Below, piece after piece: positions 12,935 through 22,995 of a stretch of 64,000 bases of DNA (the stretch's first letter is position 1; each line of letters opens with the position of its first letter). Under the pieces are notes generated by a model. The model had not been told where the DNA came from, did no database searches, and saw only the letters and a list, made by a program, of their open reading frames with translations. Where the stretch lies: contig NC_045150.1 in NCBI RefSeq assembly GCF_008831285.2, forward strand, positions 12,319,868-12,383,867. Reading direction: 5' to 3'. Origin of the DNA: Nymphaea colorata. Its lineage: Eukaryota > Streptophyta > Magnoliopsida > Nymphaeales > Nymphaeaceae. The translations under genes were made by a program, and so were the position numbers.

Positions 12935-13140
12935 AAGAAGCTCCCTCTCTCTCTCTCTCTCTTTCTCCCTTGTTAAGCCACTAGTCAAGGTTGAGGGTTT
13001 CAAAAAAAAAAAAAAAAAAAATCACCAAGGAGCTCACTCACCAGCTCTCTTGGGAGCTCCTGCCAACAGCTCCTTAATTGGATCTAAGGTTCAAACACAA
13101 AATTCAGCATGTGGCGGCAGATAAGGATGTCAATATATCA
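12935..13140. repeat. CT microsatellite plus about 170-bp block shared with the left flank of copy B
   Basis: A (CT)n tract followed by a block containing TGGGAGCTCCTGCCAACAGC and CAGCATGTGGCGGCAGATA. The same arrangement occurs at about 21484-21690, immediately before copy B of the segmental duplication. An 18-base poly(A) at about 13003 differs in length between the two. Confidence 0.8.
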
Positions 13141-13880
13141 GGTTAGTATTCTTCTTTACAATGAATAAGATGGCCAAAGACCACCACAACAATAACTTTT
13201 ACCATCAACCTTAATTTGAATTCCAAGTTGCGGATTGCTTGCTCGAAGTTTTTTGACATAAAAGGAGACAAAAAGTTCATTGGTAATATAAAAAGTTCAA
13301 TGGTAGCTTGGGTGAATTTCTCACATGAACAGGTGTCTACTTCTCAAATCTTATATAAAATACGATAATTTAATATGTGTATAATTATTAAGTAATTAAA
13401 TTAACACATAACTTTTTGCTAAAAAATTAAGCAGAATTATGCTATGATGAAACTAATAGTTTAATGGATCCTTAGGGGTGTGGCAAAGCTTGCATTTTTA
13501 AAGACAAATTCATAAAGGGTCATCATTGTTACCAACTTCCTAAAAATTTCTGCGTCTACAAGCGAGGACTTCCTTTCTATTTTAATTTCCTTAAGAGAGC
13601 ATGATGGAGTGAACGTTGATTTATTTGAGGTCTTCAATAATTTGAGCCACTTTTTTTGAAAACTAATAGAAAATGAGTCTCTTGTACTTAATTTAATGAT
13701 TTTTTTGCTCATGAAAGGTACGGCGTGAAAGATTTAAATCAATTTGTGATTACCAGTCTCACATTTCATCTATTTACAGAGAACCACCAAATGTTTTGAT
13801 TGATGCTATATATGAACATGATGAGAGAAATTGGTGACCACTTTAATTAAGTATCAATCAAGGATCTACCTAAATAAAAT
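13141..13880. other. Intergenic, no gene recognised
   Basis: AT-rich with short ORFs only; a minus-strand 83-codon ORF at 13461-13712 is Lys/Ser-rich and not recognised. From about 13845 the sequence becomes the TAAGTATCAATCAAGGATCT segment also found at about 3405 and 25487 in the two duplication copies, leading into the compound repeat. Confidence 0.45.
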
Positions 13881-14188
13881 TGTTTACCCCTTAAGATTGA
13901 ACTTAACCAATAATTCGAATGTTCTTTGATATATTATATTTATGAACTCTTTAAATTTTGTACGAAAGGAAACTTGTATCGATCTTGTCCAACGTTACCT
14001 AAATAGTAACGTCCTTCTTTCGGTGGGCACCATCGGGGCTTTTTCGTCATCATGAAAAGGCTGGTCGTGCTGCTGAAGTGCGCTAAGTGTTTTTTCTTTC
14101 CAAGTGCGTTCTGTTCCATTTCTCTTCTCTTCTTATTCTTTTTTTCGATCTTACCAACAGAAACTTCCTCTCTCTCTGTGCGTCTCTA

Positions 14189-15277
14189 TGTCACTCTGCG
14201 GGCTGTCCTCCGGAACTGAGTGAGCTCTCCACGCCGACTAGTGAGTAGGCTCCGCCAAACCAGACAGTCATTTCGTCTCTCCGTCACTATACGGGACGTC
14301 CTTCGGAAGTGAGTGTGCTTTCCACGACGAGTAGCCAGTAGGATCCGCCAGCCAAGACGGTCATCTCGTCTCTCCATCACTCTGCAGGCCCTCCTCCGGA
14401 ACTGAGTGTGCTCTCCACACCGAGTAGCCAGTAGGCTCTACCAACCCAGATGGACATCTCTTCACTCCGTCACTCTGCGGGCCCTCCTCGGGAACTGAGT
14501 GTGCTCTCCACGCCGAGTAGCCAGTAGGCTCCGCCAGCCCAGAAAGTCATCTCGTCTCTCCGAAACTCTGTGGGCCCTCCTCCGTAACTAAGTGTGCTCT
14601 CGAAGCCGAGTAGCCAGTAGGCTACGCCAGCCCAGACGGTCATCTCATATCTCTGTCACTCTACGGGCCGCCCTCCAGAACTGAGTGTTGTCTACACGCC
14701 GAGTAGCTAGTAGGCTCCGCCAGCCTAGACGGTCATCTCGTATCTCTGTCACTCTTCGGACCGCCCTCCGAAACTGAGTATGCTCTCCGCGCCGAGTATC
14801 CAGTAGGCTCCTCCAGCCCAGACGGTCAACTCATCTCTCCGTCAGCCCTCCTCCGGAACTGAGTGTGCTCTACATGCTGAATAGCCAGTAGGCTTCGCCA
14901 GCCCAGACCTTCATCTCGTCTCTTCGTCACTCTTCGGGCCGTCATTCGTAACTGAGTGTGATCTTCACTCCGAGTAGCCAGTAGGCTCCGCTAACCCAGA
15001 CGGTCATCTCGTCTCTCCGTCACTCTACAGGCCGTCCTCCAAAACTAAGTGTGCTCTCCACGCCAGGTAGCCAGTAGGCTCTGCCAGCCCAGACGATCAT
15101 CTCGTCTCTCCGTTACTCTGTAGGCCGTCCTCCGAAACTGAGTGTGCTCTCCACGCCGAGTAGCCAGTAGGCTCAGCCAGCCCAGATGGTCTTCTCATCT
15201 CTCCAACACTCTGCGGGCCGTCCTCCGGAACTGAGTGTGCTCTTCACGCCGAATAGGCAGTTGCCCATACGGTCATC
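14189..15277. repeat. 93-bp minisatellite, array 1 (about 11-12 copies)
   Basis: A head-to-tail repeat with landmarks GTCACTCTGCGGGCC, GGAACTGAGTGTGCTCTCCA, CGCCGAGTAGCCAGTAGGCT and GACGGTCATCTCGTCTC. The spacing between successive landmarks is 93 bases (for example 14190, 14283, 14376, 14469). It is GC-rich against AT-rich surroundings. As 93 is 31 codons, the minus strand stays open across several monomers and would encode an arginine-rich 31-residue repeat, but stops interrupt it. Monomers differ by scattered substitutions and small deletions. Confidence 0.92.
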
Positions 15278-16500
15278 TTTTTTTTTGTATTTGTAAGTTT
15301 TCTTTTACTTTTTGTTGCCTTTTTTTTTGCAAGTGGTGTGTTTCATTTTTCATCTTTTTTCTTATGGTTGTTATTCTAATTATTTGGTTTGTATATTGTT
15401 TTTTTCTTATGCATTGTTTTTCTTTCCTTTTTCTTTCATGTTGCAAGAATCATTTCCTTTTACGTTCCAGGATACAAGAACAGGAAACCACGTTGTAGGA
15501 CATCGGTTCAGGTGAACCCGCCATATATTTGTTCTGAAGTGACTCCATTTCTCTTGCTGCACTATCCCACTGAATGAACATTGCAGTGTGCACCTTATAA
15601 ATGTTGTTCTTCTTGTTTCTGTTTTTCTTGTTTTTCTTTTTCTACCATTTTTGCAGATAGCTGGTTTTATATTTCTCTGTGTTCTATTTTTATTTATTTT
15701 TTTATGCTGCACTGACCCTTTTCTCTCTTGTTTTTGTGCTCCTTTTCTTTCACACTGTGGCTTTGGCAAACCATTGTTGTAAAGTGTCATTTTCAGGTAT
15801 AACTGACGACCTTGTTCTCCTTTTCTTCTTCTGTTGGGTTTTACTTTTTTTTTATGTTTGTTTTTCATAGACTCTGTGGATTATGTTTCTTGGATTCAAG
15901 CTTTTAAGAAAGTTAACATATGTGGATCCAAAACGATACATTCAGAAAATGTCATGTTGCTAGAAATTAGTGCATTTTGTTTAGCATGTAATTAAAAAAT
16001 GGCAAATGAAAAGTGTAGACTGGTTGTTTGTTGTAGACATTAAATGGATTTTAAAGAGATGCAAGGACTAAAGAGACATTTGATTTGATAGTGAATCTGT
16101 TACTCTTGTATTTAAGTTTCTTATACTTTAGTTTTGGATTTTATATCTATCTTTTTTGTTTCCATGTATCTTTTTAAGATGTTGATTTTTTTTGTGCTTA
16201 AATAATCTAATGAAATGGCACTCAAAGTGAGACTCAAGTTGAAAAATATGGCTATGTATTCTTTCAAGTTATTTGTTCATTTTCTTTCTATATTCTTCGT
16301 CATCTTTTACCAACAATTTTTTTTTCTTAATGCATGTCTCTTGGCAGGCTTGAACTGAATTGCTAGAAGAACAAGAACCCAAATCTCCCTTCCTCCTGTA
16401 GGAGTTCTTCCACATTTCCTTTTTCTGTATAAAAGGTGGTCTAAGCTTCAGGTTTAAGATTTTTCCTTTTCTTTTTTTTGGGTCTTTTTAGGTTGTGGAT
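15278..16500. other. T-rich region inside unit 1, no gene recognised
   Basis: Polypyrimidine- and T-rich sequence whose apparent ORFs are Phe/Leu-rich products of the base bias. It lies between the array and the glycine-rich ORF and is absent from unit 2, where the array runs almost directly into the ORF-bearing part. It may be an intron or untranslated part of a transcription unit in unit 1, but I see no decisive splice pair. Confidence 0.4.
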
Positions 16501-16632
16501 TGTTCAAGAAGGGAGCATGCAAGAGTTCCTCATTGCTCAAGTAGTTGAAAAGGCAAGAGAACCAAAGAAGTCATTCTCTTGATCGAAGAGGAGGAGGGCA
16601 GTGATCATGCAGAGAAGCTGAAGACAAGAAAC

Positions 16633-17361
16633 ATGAGTTCGAATGTGCAGAAAGGTAAGACAGCGAAGGATGACAATGATGTTGAAATGAGAAAGTTTGG
16701 AAGGAAAAAAAGATGTTCAACATGGAAAGGGAATGAACCATTAGACGCATCTTCTAGGGTTTCTCGAAGGTTATGGAGGACAAAAATGAAATGCAAGAAG
16801 CTACGGATCACAATTTGCTCCTATATCAGAGCAATTGAGCTCATGAGCAGTAGGGATGATAATGAGGATTCAAATTGGCCTTTGAGAAGCTACCAAGAAG
16901 GAATGCACTCGAACGTCATGAAAGTAAGAGAAAAAGTATTTGTTGATCTAGTCAGCAGTGAGGATGATGATACGAAGGGAGGAGAAAAAGTATTTGTTGA
17001 TTTGTCAGCAATGAGGATGATGATAACAGTAAGCAGTTCAAGACAAAAGAACAAGAAGAATAAGAAGATACTGACAATGATGACGATGGTGATGACTATA
17101 TTGGTTATGATGACCAGTCTGATTCATATGATGATGAATGATGATTATGATAATCAGTATAATTATGAAGATGACGATGAAGAAGAAGGTGGAGGCTTTG
17201 ATGTTGGTGCTGGACTAGGTGGTGGACGGTTTGGTGGTGGTGGCGAACTTGGTGGCCTTGGCGGTGGCTTTGGTGACGGAGCTGGTGTTGGAGGTGGGCT
17301 AGGTGGAGGTGGCGGTCGTGGTTTTCGTGGAGGCGGTGGGCTCAGTGGCTTAGGCGATTGA
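16633..17361 (+). CDS. Acidic/glycine-rich protein-like ORF, copy 1 (probably frame-damaged)
   Basis: The frame is open from after a stop at 16548; the first ATG is at 16633, giving about 242 codons to the stop at 17359-17361. The N-terminal half is charged and contains a doubled segment around KVFVDL (about 16939 and 16990). The middle is Met-rich in this frame. An Asp-rich stretch, EDTDNDDDGDDYIGYDDQ, is encoded in a different frame at about 17071-17125. The C-terminus is YEDDDEEEGGG followed by about 55 residues of GGG(F/L)-type repeats, as in plant glycine-rich proteins. In copy 2 the acidic frame leads straight into the glycine part, so copy 1 seems to have shifted frame. No signal peptide is visible. 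Expression and function are unknown; this may be a decaying gene. Confidence 0.45.
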   Translation: MSSNVQKGKTAKDDNDVEMRKFGRKKRCSTWKGNEPLDASSRVSRRLWRTKMKCKKLRITICSYIRAIELMSSRDDNEDSNWPLRSYQEGMHSNVMKVREKVFVDLVSSEDDDTKGGEKVFVDLSAMRMMITVSSSRQKNKKNKKILTMMTMVMTILVMMTSLIHMMMNDDYDNQYNYEDDDEEEGGGFDVGAGLGGGRFGGGGELGGLGGGFGDGAGVGGGLGGGGGRGFRGGGGLSGLGD

Positions 17362-17893
17362 TTTGGTGTTGATGCTGGTGGCGGCGGGCTTCCTTGAACG
17401 TCAAGTCAAACGACTTTTACACTTCCATCGTACGTGTTTTGAGTCTGATTGCTCTTGTGTAAATGTGTGTTTGGTATGAAGTTGGAAATATAATATCAAA
17501 CGTATTAATTTCGAGTCATGAAGTCCTTCCTATTATTGATTAAATGAAAATTTGTCTTTGCAATTTCATATGAGGAATTCGGTAATATGGAATATTTGTA
17601 TGCTTATTATTTTCCAGGTTTCTCTTGTATGATCTTGAATTGATTTGGCGTGGAAGTGCTACCTTTTCTCCTTGTAAAAGCTACTTCTTATGAAAGGGGT
17701 TTATTTCCCTCACACTATAAGGTGTTGTTAACCAATAATTCCAATGTTCTTTGATATATTATATTTTCGAACTCTGTAAATTTTGTACGGAAGGAAACCA
17801 GTAACGGTCTAGTCCAATGTTACCTAAATCGTAATGTCATTCATTCGGTGCGCTCCATTGGGGCTTTTTCTTCTCTTCGATCTTACCAGCAGA

Positions 17894-17926
<33 letters not shown>

Positions 17927-17935
17927 CGTCTCTTC

Positions 17936-18802
17936 GTCACTCTATGGGCTGTCCTCCGGGACTGACTGTGCTCTCCACGCCAAGTAGCCGGTAGGCTCCG
18001 CCAGTTTAAACGGTCATCCCGTCTCTTCGTCACTCTGTGGGCCCTCCTCCGGAACTAAGTGTGTTCTCCACGCCGAGTAATCAGTAGGCTCCGCCAACCC
18101 AGACGGTCAACCCATCTCTTTGTCACTCTGCGGGCCATCCTTCGGACATGTACTCTCCACGCCGAGTAGCCAGTAGGCTCTGCCAGCCCAGACAGTGGCT
18201 GCAGACCGTCGTCCAGAACTGAGTGTGCTCTCCATGCCGAGTAGCCGTAGGCTCTGCCAGCCCTGACGGTCATCCCGTCTCTCTGTCACTCTATGGGACC
18301 TCCTCCCGAATTGAGTGTGCTCTCCACGCCGAGTAGCCGGTAGGCTTTGACTGCCCAGATGGTTATCCCATCTCCCTGTCACTTTGTGGGCCCTCCTATG
18401 GAACTGAGTGTGCTCTCTACGCCGAGTGGCTTGTAGGCTCCGCCAGCCCAAACGGACATCCCGTCTCCCCGTCACTCAGCTGGCCCTCCTCTGGAACTGA
18501 GTTAGCTGGTAGGATCTACCAGCCCAGACATTCATCCCGTCTCCTCGTCACTCTCTAGGCCCTCCTCTGGAACTGAGTGTGCTCTCCATGTCGAGTAGCC
18601 GGTAGGCTCCGCCAGCCTAGACGACCATCTCGTCTCCATGTCACTTTGTGGGCCCTCCTCCGGAACTGAGTGTGCTCTCCACGCCGAGCAGCCGGTAGGC
18701 TCCGCCACCCTAGACGGTCATCTCGTCTCTCTGTCACACTACTGGCCATCCTCTGGAACTAAGTGTGCTATTCACGCCGAGTAGCCAGTAGCCCAGACGG
18801 TC
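17936..18802. repeat. 93-bp minisatellite, array 2 (about 9 copies)
   Basis: Same monomer as array 1 with more variants. One shortened monomer at about 18190 carries GGCTGCAGACCGTCGTCC; a matching variant occurs in array 3 (about 20467) and not in array 1, so arrays 2 and 3 are closer relatives. Confidence 0.9.
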
Positions 18803-18913
18803 GTGTTTTTTTGTGTGTTTATAGCTAGGAAAAAGGGGTGTTAAAGTTCATGAAAAGGGAAGGAGCCATCAGACGCATCTTTCAGGGTTTCTCGAAGGTT
18901 ATGGAGGACAAAA

Positions 18914-19663
18914 ATGAAATGCAGGATGCTAGGGATCACAATTTGCTCATCTATTAGTGGAAAAGATGAGAAGAATGGAGCTATTAAGCTCATAAGTAGT
19001 GGGGATGATAATGATGATTCAACTTTGCCTTTGAGAAGCTACCAAGAAGGAATGTACTCGAACATCATGAAAGTAGGAGAAAAGGTATTTGTTGATCTAG
19101 TCAGCAGAATGATGATATGCAATGATGACAAAAAGTATTTGTTGATTAGTCAGCAATGAGGATGATAATAACACTAAACAGTTGAAGACAAAAGACCAAA
19201 ATGAAGAAGAAGAAAAAAAAAGAATGAGAAAAAGATGGAAGATACTAATGATATTGAGGATGATGATGACTCTAATGTAGACCTTGACTGGTATAATTGT
19301 GAAGAAGAAGAAGAAGATATTGACGAGGATGACGATGGCGATGACTATATTGGTTATGTTGACCTGTATGATTCAGATGATGATGACTATAGTGTTTATG
19401 ATGGTTTTGATGATTGCTATCATTATGAAGATGACGATGAAGAAGAAGGTGGAGGCTTTGGTGGTGCTGGACTAGGTGGTGGACAGTTCTGCGGTGGTGG
19501 CAAACTTGGTGCCCTTGGCGGTGGCTTTGGTGGCGGAACTGGAGTAGGAGGTGGGCTGGGTGAAGGTGGCAGTCATGGTTTTCGTAGAGACAGTGGGCTC
19601 GGTGGCCTAGGCGGTGGATTTGGTGGTGGTGCTGGTGGAAGACTTGGCGGCAGGCTTCTTTGA
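18914..19663 (+). pseudogene. Acidic/glycine-rich protein-like ORF, copy 2 (broken)
   Basis: Homologous to the ORF at 16633-17361. The N-terminal part (from ATG 18914) reads to a stop near 19159 after a frameshift relative to copy 1 around 19105. A second open stretch from ATG 19235 runs 142 codons to 19663. It has about 50 residues dominated by Asp/Glu/Tyr (EEEEEDIDEDDDGDDYIGY), then YEDDDEEEGGGFGG and about 65 residues of Gly-rich repeats ending GGRLL. It preserves the acidic-to-glycine reading frame that copy 1 lost, while losing the upstream connection. No known domain is recognised apart from the general glycine-rich protein style. Confidence 0.5.
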
Positions 19664-19989
19664 ACGTCAAGATAGACGACTTTTACACTTCCATTGTACG
19701 TGTTTTGAGTCTGATTGCTCTTGTGTGAATGTGTGTTTGGTATGAAGTTGGAAATATAATATCAAATGTATTAATTTCGAGTCATGAAGCCCTTCCCGTT
19801 ATTGATTAACTGAAAATTTGTCTTTGCAATTTCATGTGAGGAATTCATTAATATGGAATATTTGTGTGCCTTTTATTTCTAGGTTTCTCTTGTATAATCT
19901 TGATTTGGTTTGTTGTTGAGGCACTACCTTTTCTCTTTATAAAAGCTACTGTTTATGAAAGAAGTTTCTTTCCCCTAGCACTGTAAGGT

Positions 19990-20740
19990 GATCTTAACCA
20001 ATAATTTCAATGTTCTTTGATATATTATATTTTCGAAATCTTTAAATTATGTACGGAAGGAAACCTGTAATGGTCTAGTCCAACGTTACGTAAATAGTAA
20101 CGTTCTTCATTCGGCACGCTCCATCGGGGTTTTTCGTCATCATGAAAAAGGCTAGCAGTGCTGCCGAAGCGCGCTACATGCTTTTTCTTCGCATGTGTGT
20201 CTTGTACCGTTTCTCTTCTCTTCTTTTTTTCTTCTATCTTACCAGCAGAAACTCTCTCTTCCGCTCTCTCCCTCTCTCTCTATGTGTGAGTCTCTTCGTC
20301 ACTCTATGGGCCGTCTTTCGGAACTGAGTGCGCTCCCCACGCAGAGTAGCCAGTAGGCTCCACCTGCCCAAACGGTCATTTCATCTCTTCGTCACTCTGC
20401 GGGCCATCCTTCAGAACTGAGTGTGCTCTCCACGCCGAGTAGCCAGTAGTCTCTGCCAGCCCAAATGGTGACTGCAGACCGTCGTCTAGAACTGAGTGTG
20501 CTCTTCACGCCGAGTACCCAGTAGGCTTCGCCAGCCAAGATGATCATCTCGTCCCTCCGTCACTCAGCGGGTCCTCCTCCGAAACTAAGTGTGCTCTACA
20601 TCGAGTAGCCAGTAGGCTCCACCAACCCAGACGGTCATCCCGTCTCTCCGTCACTCAGCGGACCCTCCTCCAAAACTAAGTGTGCTCTCCACGCCGAGTA
20701 GCCAGTAGGCTCTGCCAACCCAGATGGTCATCCCATGAGC
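19990..20740 (+). repeat. Compound tandem repeat, partial unit 3
   Basis: Contains the leader (19990-20270) and a short minisatellite array, then breaks off at about 20740 into unrelated sequence. No glycine-rich ORF follows. The leader here has an ATG ORF at 20142-20327 that is not kept in frame in unit 1, so it is probably not coding. Confidence 0.8.
20297..20735. repeat. 93-bp minisatellite, array 3 (about 4-5 copies)
   Basis: Monomers with the same landmarks (GTGTGCTCTCCACGCCGAGT, AGTAGGCTCC). It includes the shortened GACTGCAGACCGTCGTC variant shared with array 2. Confidence 0.9.
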
Positions 20741-21479
20741 TGGCCGAAAAGGATAAAATTTGCAGGACATTGCGTGGATGGATGTGGACTAGAATATTAT
20801 GTGCTACCCACTTCACTACAATGTGTGCAGAGCTCCTTTCAGTTGAAGACTTGCAGGCCAACCAAACTCCTGCAATATGGGATGACCTTGAAGGGTCTCT
20901 CTAATGAAATAGGTGGATAGGTTGTAGGTATAAAATTTCACATAAAAACATGAATGTACTTTAGATAGTACCTCACCACTTACTTTTTCTTTATAGAATG
21001 TAAAGCCTATTCATGACTGATAACCCTTTATGAAGGAAAAGAGTAAGTGGTGAGCGTGGTGGATACTATTTCATTTTCCTGAGTTACATGATATATTGCA
21101 GTTTCACTTATGGTTTGCTTTTTTCTTTTCATTACGTTAAGGAGATACATAATATGTATGTATGTATGTATTAGATAGAAACTTGATGTTTCTATTTTAA
21201 GAGGGAGAAGTAGGGTCATCATTGTTCGACGGTTGATGACTTCGCTGGTGAAAGCTACATCAATCAGCCAGAGAAAGATAGAAAAGTGGACCTCCTTACG
21301 CAAGTCTTGGCCTCTATTTGGTGTGCCTATCCATGTGGATATGAGGAAGGATGACTGAAAACATAAGATGACAGCAGATGCAAACTGGGATGACCCACAA
21401 ATAACTGACTAAGAGGAAGAGGATGAGACACTAGGTTGAAGATGACACAGGAAATGTAAGAGGAGAAAAGACAGCAAAG

Positions 21480-21483
<4 letters not shown>
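20741..21483. other. Intergenic; possible short coding relic at 20741-20904
   Basis: Just after array 3, the + strand reads ELAEKDKICRTLRGWMWTRI and then about 30 more residues including VEDLQANQTPAIWDDLEG before a stop at 20904. This looks more protein-like than the surrounding ORFs, but I do not recognise it; it may be a captured exon or transposase scrap. The rest to 21483 holds nothing recognisable and ends at a (CT)n tract. Confidence 0.3.
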
Positions 21484-21516
<33 letters not shown>

Positions 21517-21690
21517 CTGTTAAACCATTAGTCATGGTTGAGGGTTTCAAATTAAAAAAAAACATCAAGGTGCTTACTCACCAGCTCTGTTGGGAGCTCC
21601 TGCCAACAGCTCCTTAATTGGATCTAAGGTTCAAACACAAAATTCAGCATGTGGCGGCAGATAGGGATCTCAATAGATTAGGTTAGAATT
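21484..21690. repeat. (CT)n microsatellite and shared block at the left edge of copy B
   Basis: A CT tract of about 30 bases, then the block also seen at 12935-13140. It lies within 50 bases of the start of copy B, so the equivalent sequence probably lies in or beyond the gap to the left of copy A. Confidence 0.75.
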
Positions 21691-22995
21691 TGATATATTC
21701 TGAATCATATCTAAGTTTTTGGATATTCACATGTTTAGATTAAAAAATGAATAAAGAATCTAGTCTGGATCTTATTTTTACATTTATATCTGAATTTGAA
21801 TCTTAATTTTTTAACCAAATCTAGTATATGTTCAAAACTCAAAAAGCATAGATAATTATTTAAAACTAAATTCGATCTATGTATATCTGAATTGAGATGA
21901 AACCCGATGTCATTTTTTAAATTAAATATATTAATTTTTTTCATATCTGAATTTTTCAAAATGGTTTAGTGGGTATCCAACTTAAATCAGATATATGGAC
22001 ATCCCTACTTGCATATCATCAATATGGAATCATTATGATATCTAGGGCATGAGGATCAGATTTGGATCTGACATATGAGGCTATCACACGATCAACAAGA
22101 TTTAAAAATCTTAACTTCTTATCTTCTCAATTTTACAACCTAGTCCTTGCAATTGATTCTTGAATGAGCAAGATCTAGACAGTCGCAAAATATTTATTTG
22201 CCCATTTTTTTGTTGGTATGTTTTTAATTTAAAAAGAAAACAAGCTTCGGATCCTTCAAATAAAAATATGCTAGATTGATTTGGGTTCCGATTTTCTGAT
22301 CCTTTTTGGAAGACGGTCCACTCAAAAAGGATTTTGGCAATACAAACGTTCTCATTATTAATATTAACTAGCCGCCATATCTGGAACCGCTTATCTATTT
22401 AATACAACGTTGAGAAATAAAATGTGAAATAATTAGATTAAGACATCAGGTCCATTCCGTGTTAATATCGTCAGGATTGAACTAATTGTTATCGCAATCA
22501 ACAAGTTACCTTTGGCTTAATTTCTTTTACGTTATTTATCTAAACTATTATATTTTTTTCTATAACTTTTTTTTTTTACCGCCCAAATCGTATGCTAAAG
22601 GTTATTAAGCCATGCAAGATGTTAATGGTGATTGATTCAATTCATCATTTTGTATTTTTTTAATGGGATTTTTCAAAAAATTGTTGAGACCGATAAAATC
22701 GTCCCATTCAATTTGGCATGATCTAGACTGCAGTTTTTCTTGATATATTTATTTTTCTTTTTAAGAGAAGATCAAATCTAAAAAAAGCCGAGTAATGTAT
22801 GATTCGCTTTTAGTGTCGGGCTTCCTTGCCTACTTAACGTTTTAGCTAAAGAAAGAAATTTACTGTTTATTGTCGCTAAGACCCTTTGAATATGGACCGT
22901 CTTACCGCCACGAGCAGTGTTTACTGTTGGTAAAGAACCCGCACAAGGTGGTGGTAGATGCATTGCCAATATAATTATGAAATGAAGGAGAACTT

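Larger units (their letters stand above)
13900..17725 (+). repeat. Compound tandem repeat, unit 1 (leader, 93-bp array, glycine-rich ORF)
   Basis: The unit opens with a leader (TTCTTTGATATATTATATTT, then a TACGAAAGGAAAC-type segment, then CATCGGGGCTTTTTCGTCAT) and a CT-rich stretch. The 93-bp minisatellite follows (14189-15277), then a T-rich region of about 1.4 kb, then the acidic/glycine-rich ORF and its downstream sequence. Unit 2 (about 17730-19985) and partial unit 3 (about 19990-20740) repeat the order. Unit 1 is the longest because only it holds the T-rich 15.28-16.7 kb part. Confidence 0.8.
17730..19985 (+). repeat. Compound tandem repeat, unit 2
   Basis: It restarts with the same leader (TTCTTTGATATATTATATTT, TACGGAAGGAAAC, a GCTCCATTGGGG segment), the CT microsatellite at about 17897-17921, a minisatellite array (about 17936-18802), a shortened middle, the second acidic/glycine-rich ORF and the same 3' sequence (TTTTACACTTCCATTGTACG onward). 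Its 3' end (CACTGTAAGGTGATCTTAAC) leads directly into unit 3. Confidence 0.8.

Noticed and set aside
14186-14380. Arg-rich minus-strand ORF as a real protein gene (also 18107-18475 and 18555-18749)
   Set aside because: It is produced by a 93-bp (31-codon) minisatellite. Frames break by stops and indels along each array and no start or domain is shared. Kept only as a finding.
15235-15870. Several Phe/Leu-rich + strand ORFs suggesting membrane proteins
   Set aside because: They follow from the strong T bias of the region, overlap one another in three frames, and have no family resemblance.
14189-20735. Regularly spaced repeats considered as a CRISPR array
   Set aside because: The repeats are contiguous 93-bp monomers without unique spacers, in a plant nuclear genome.
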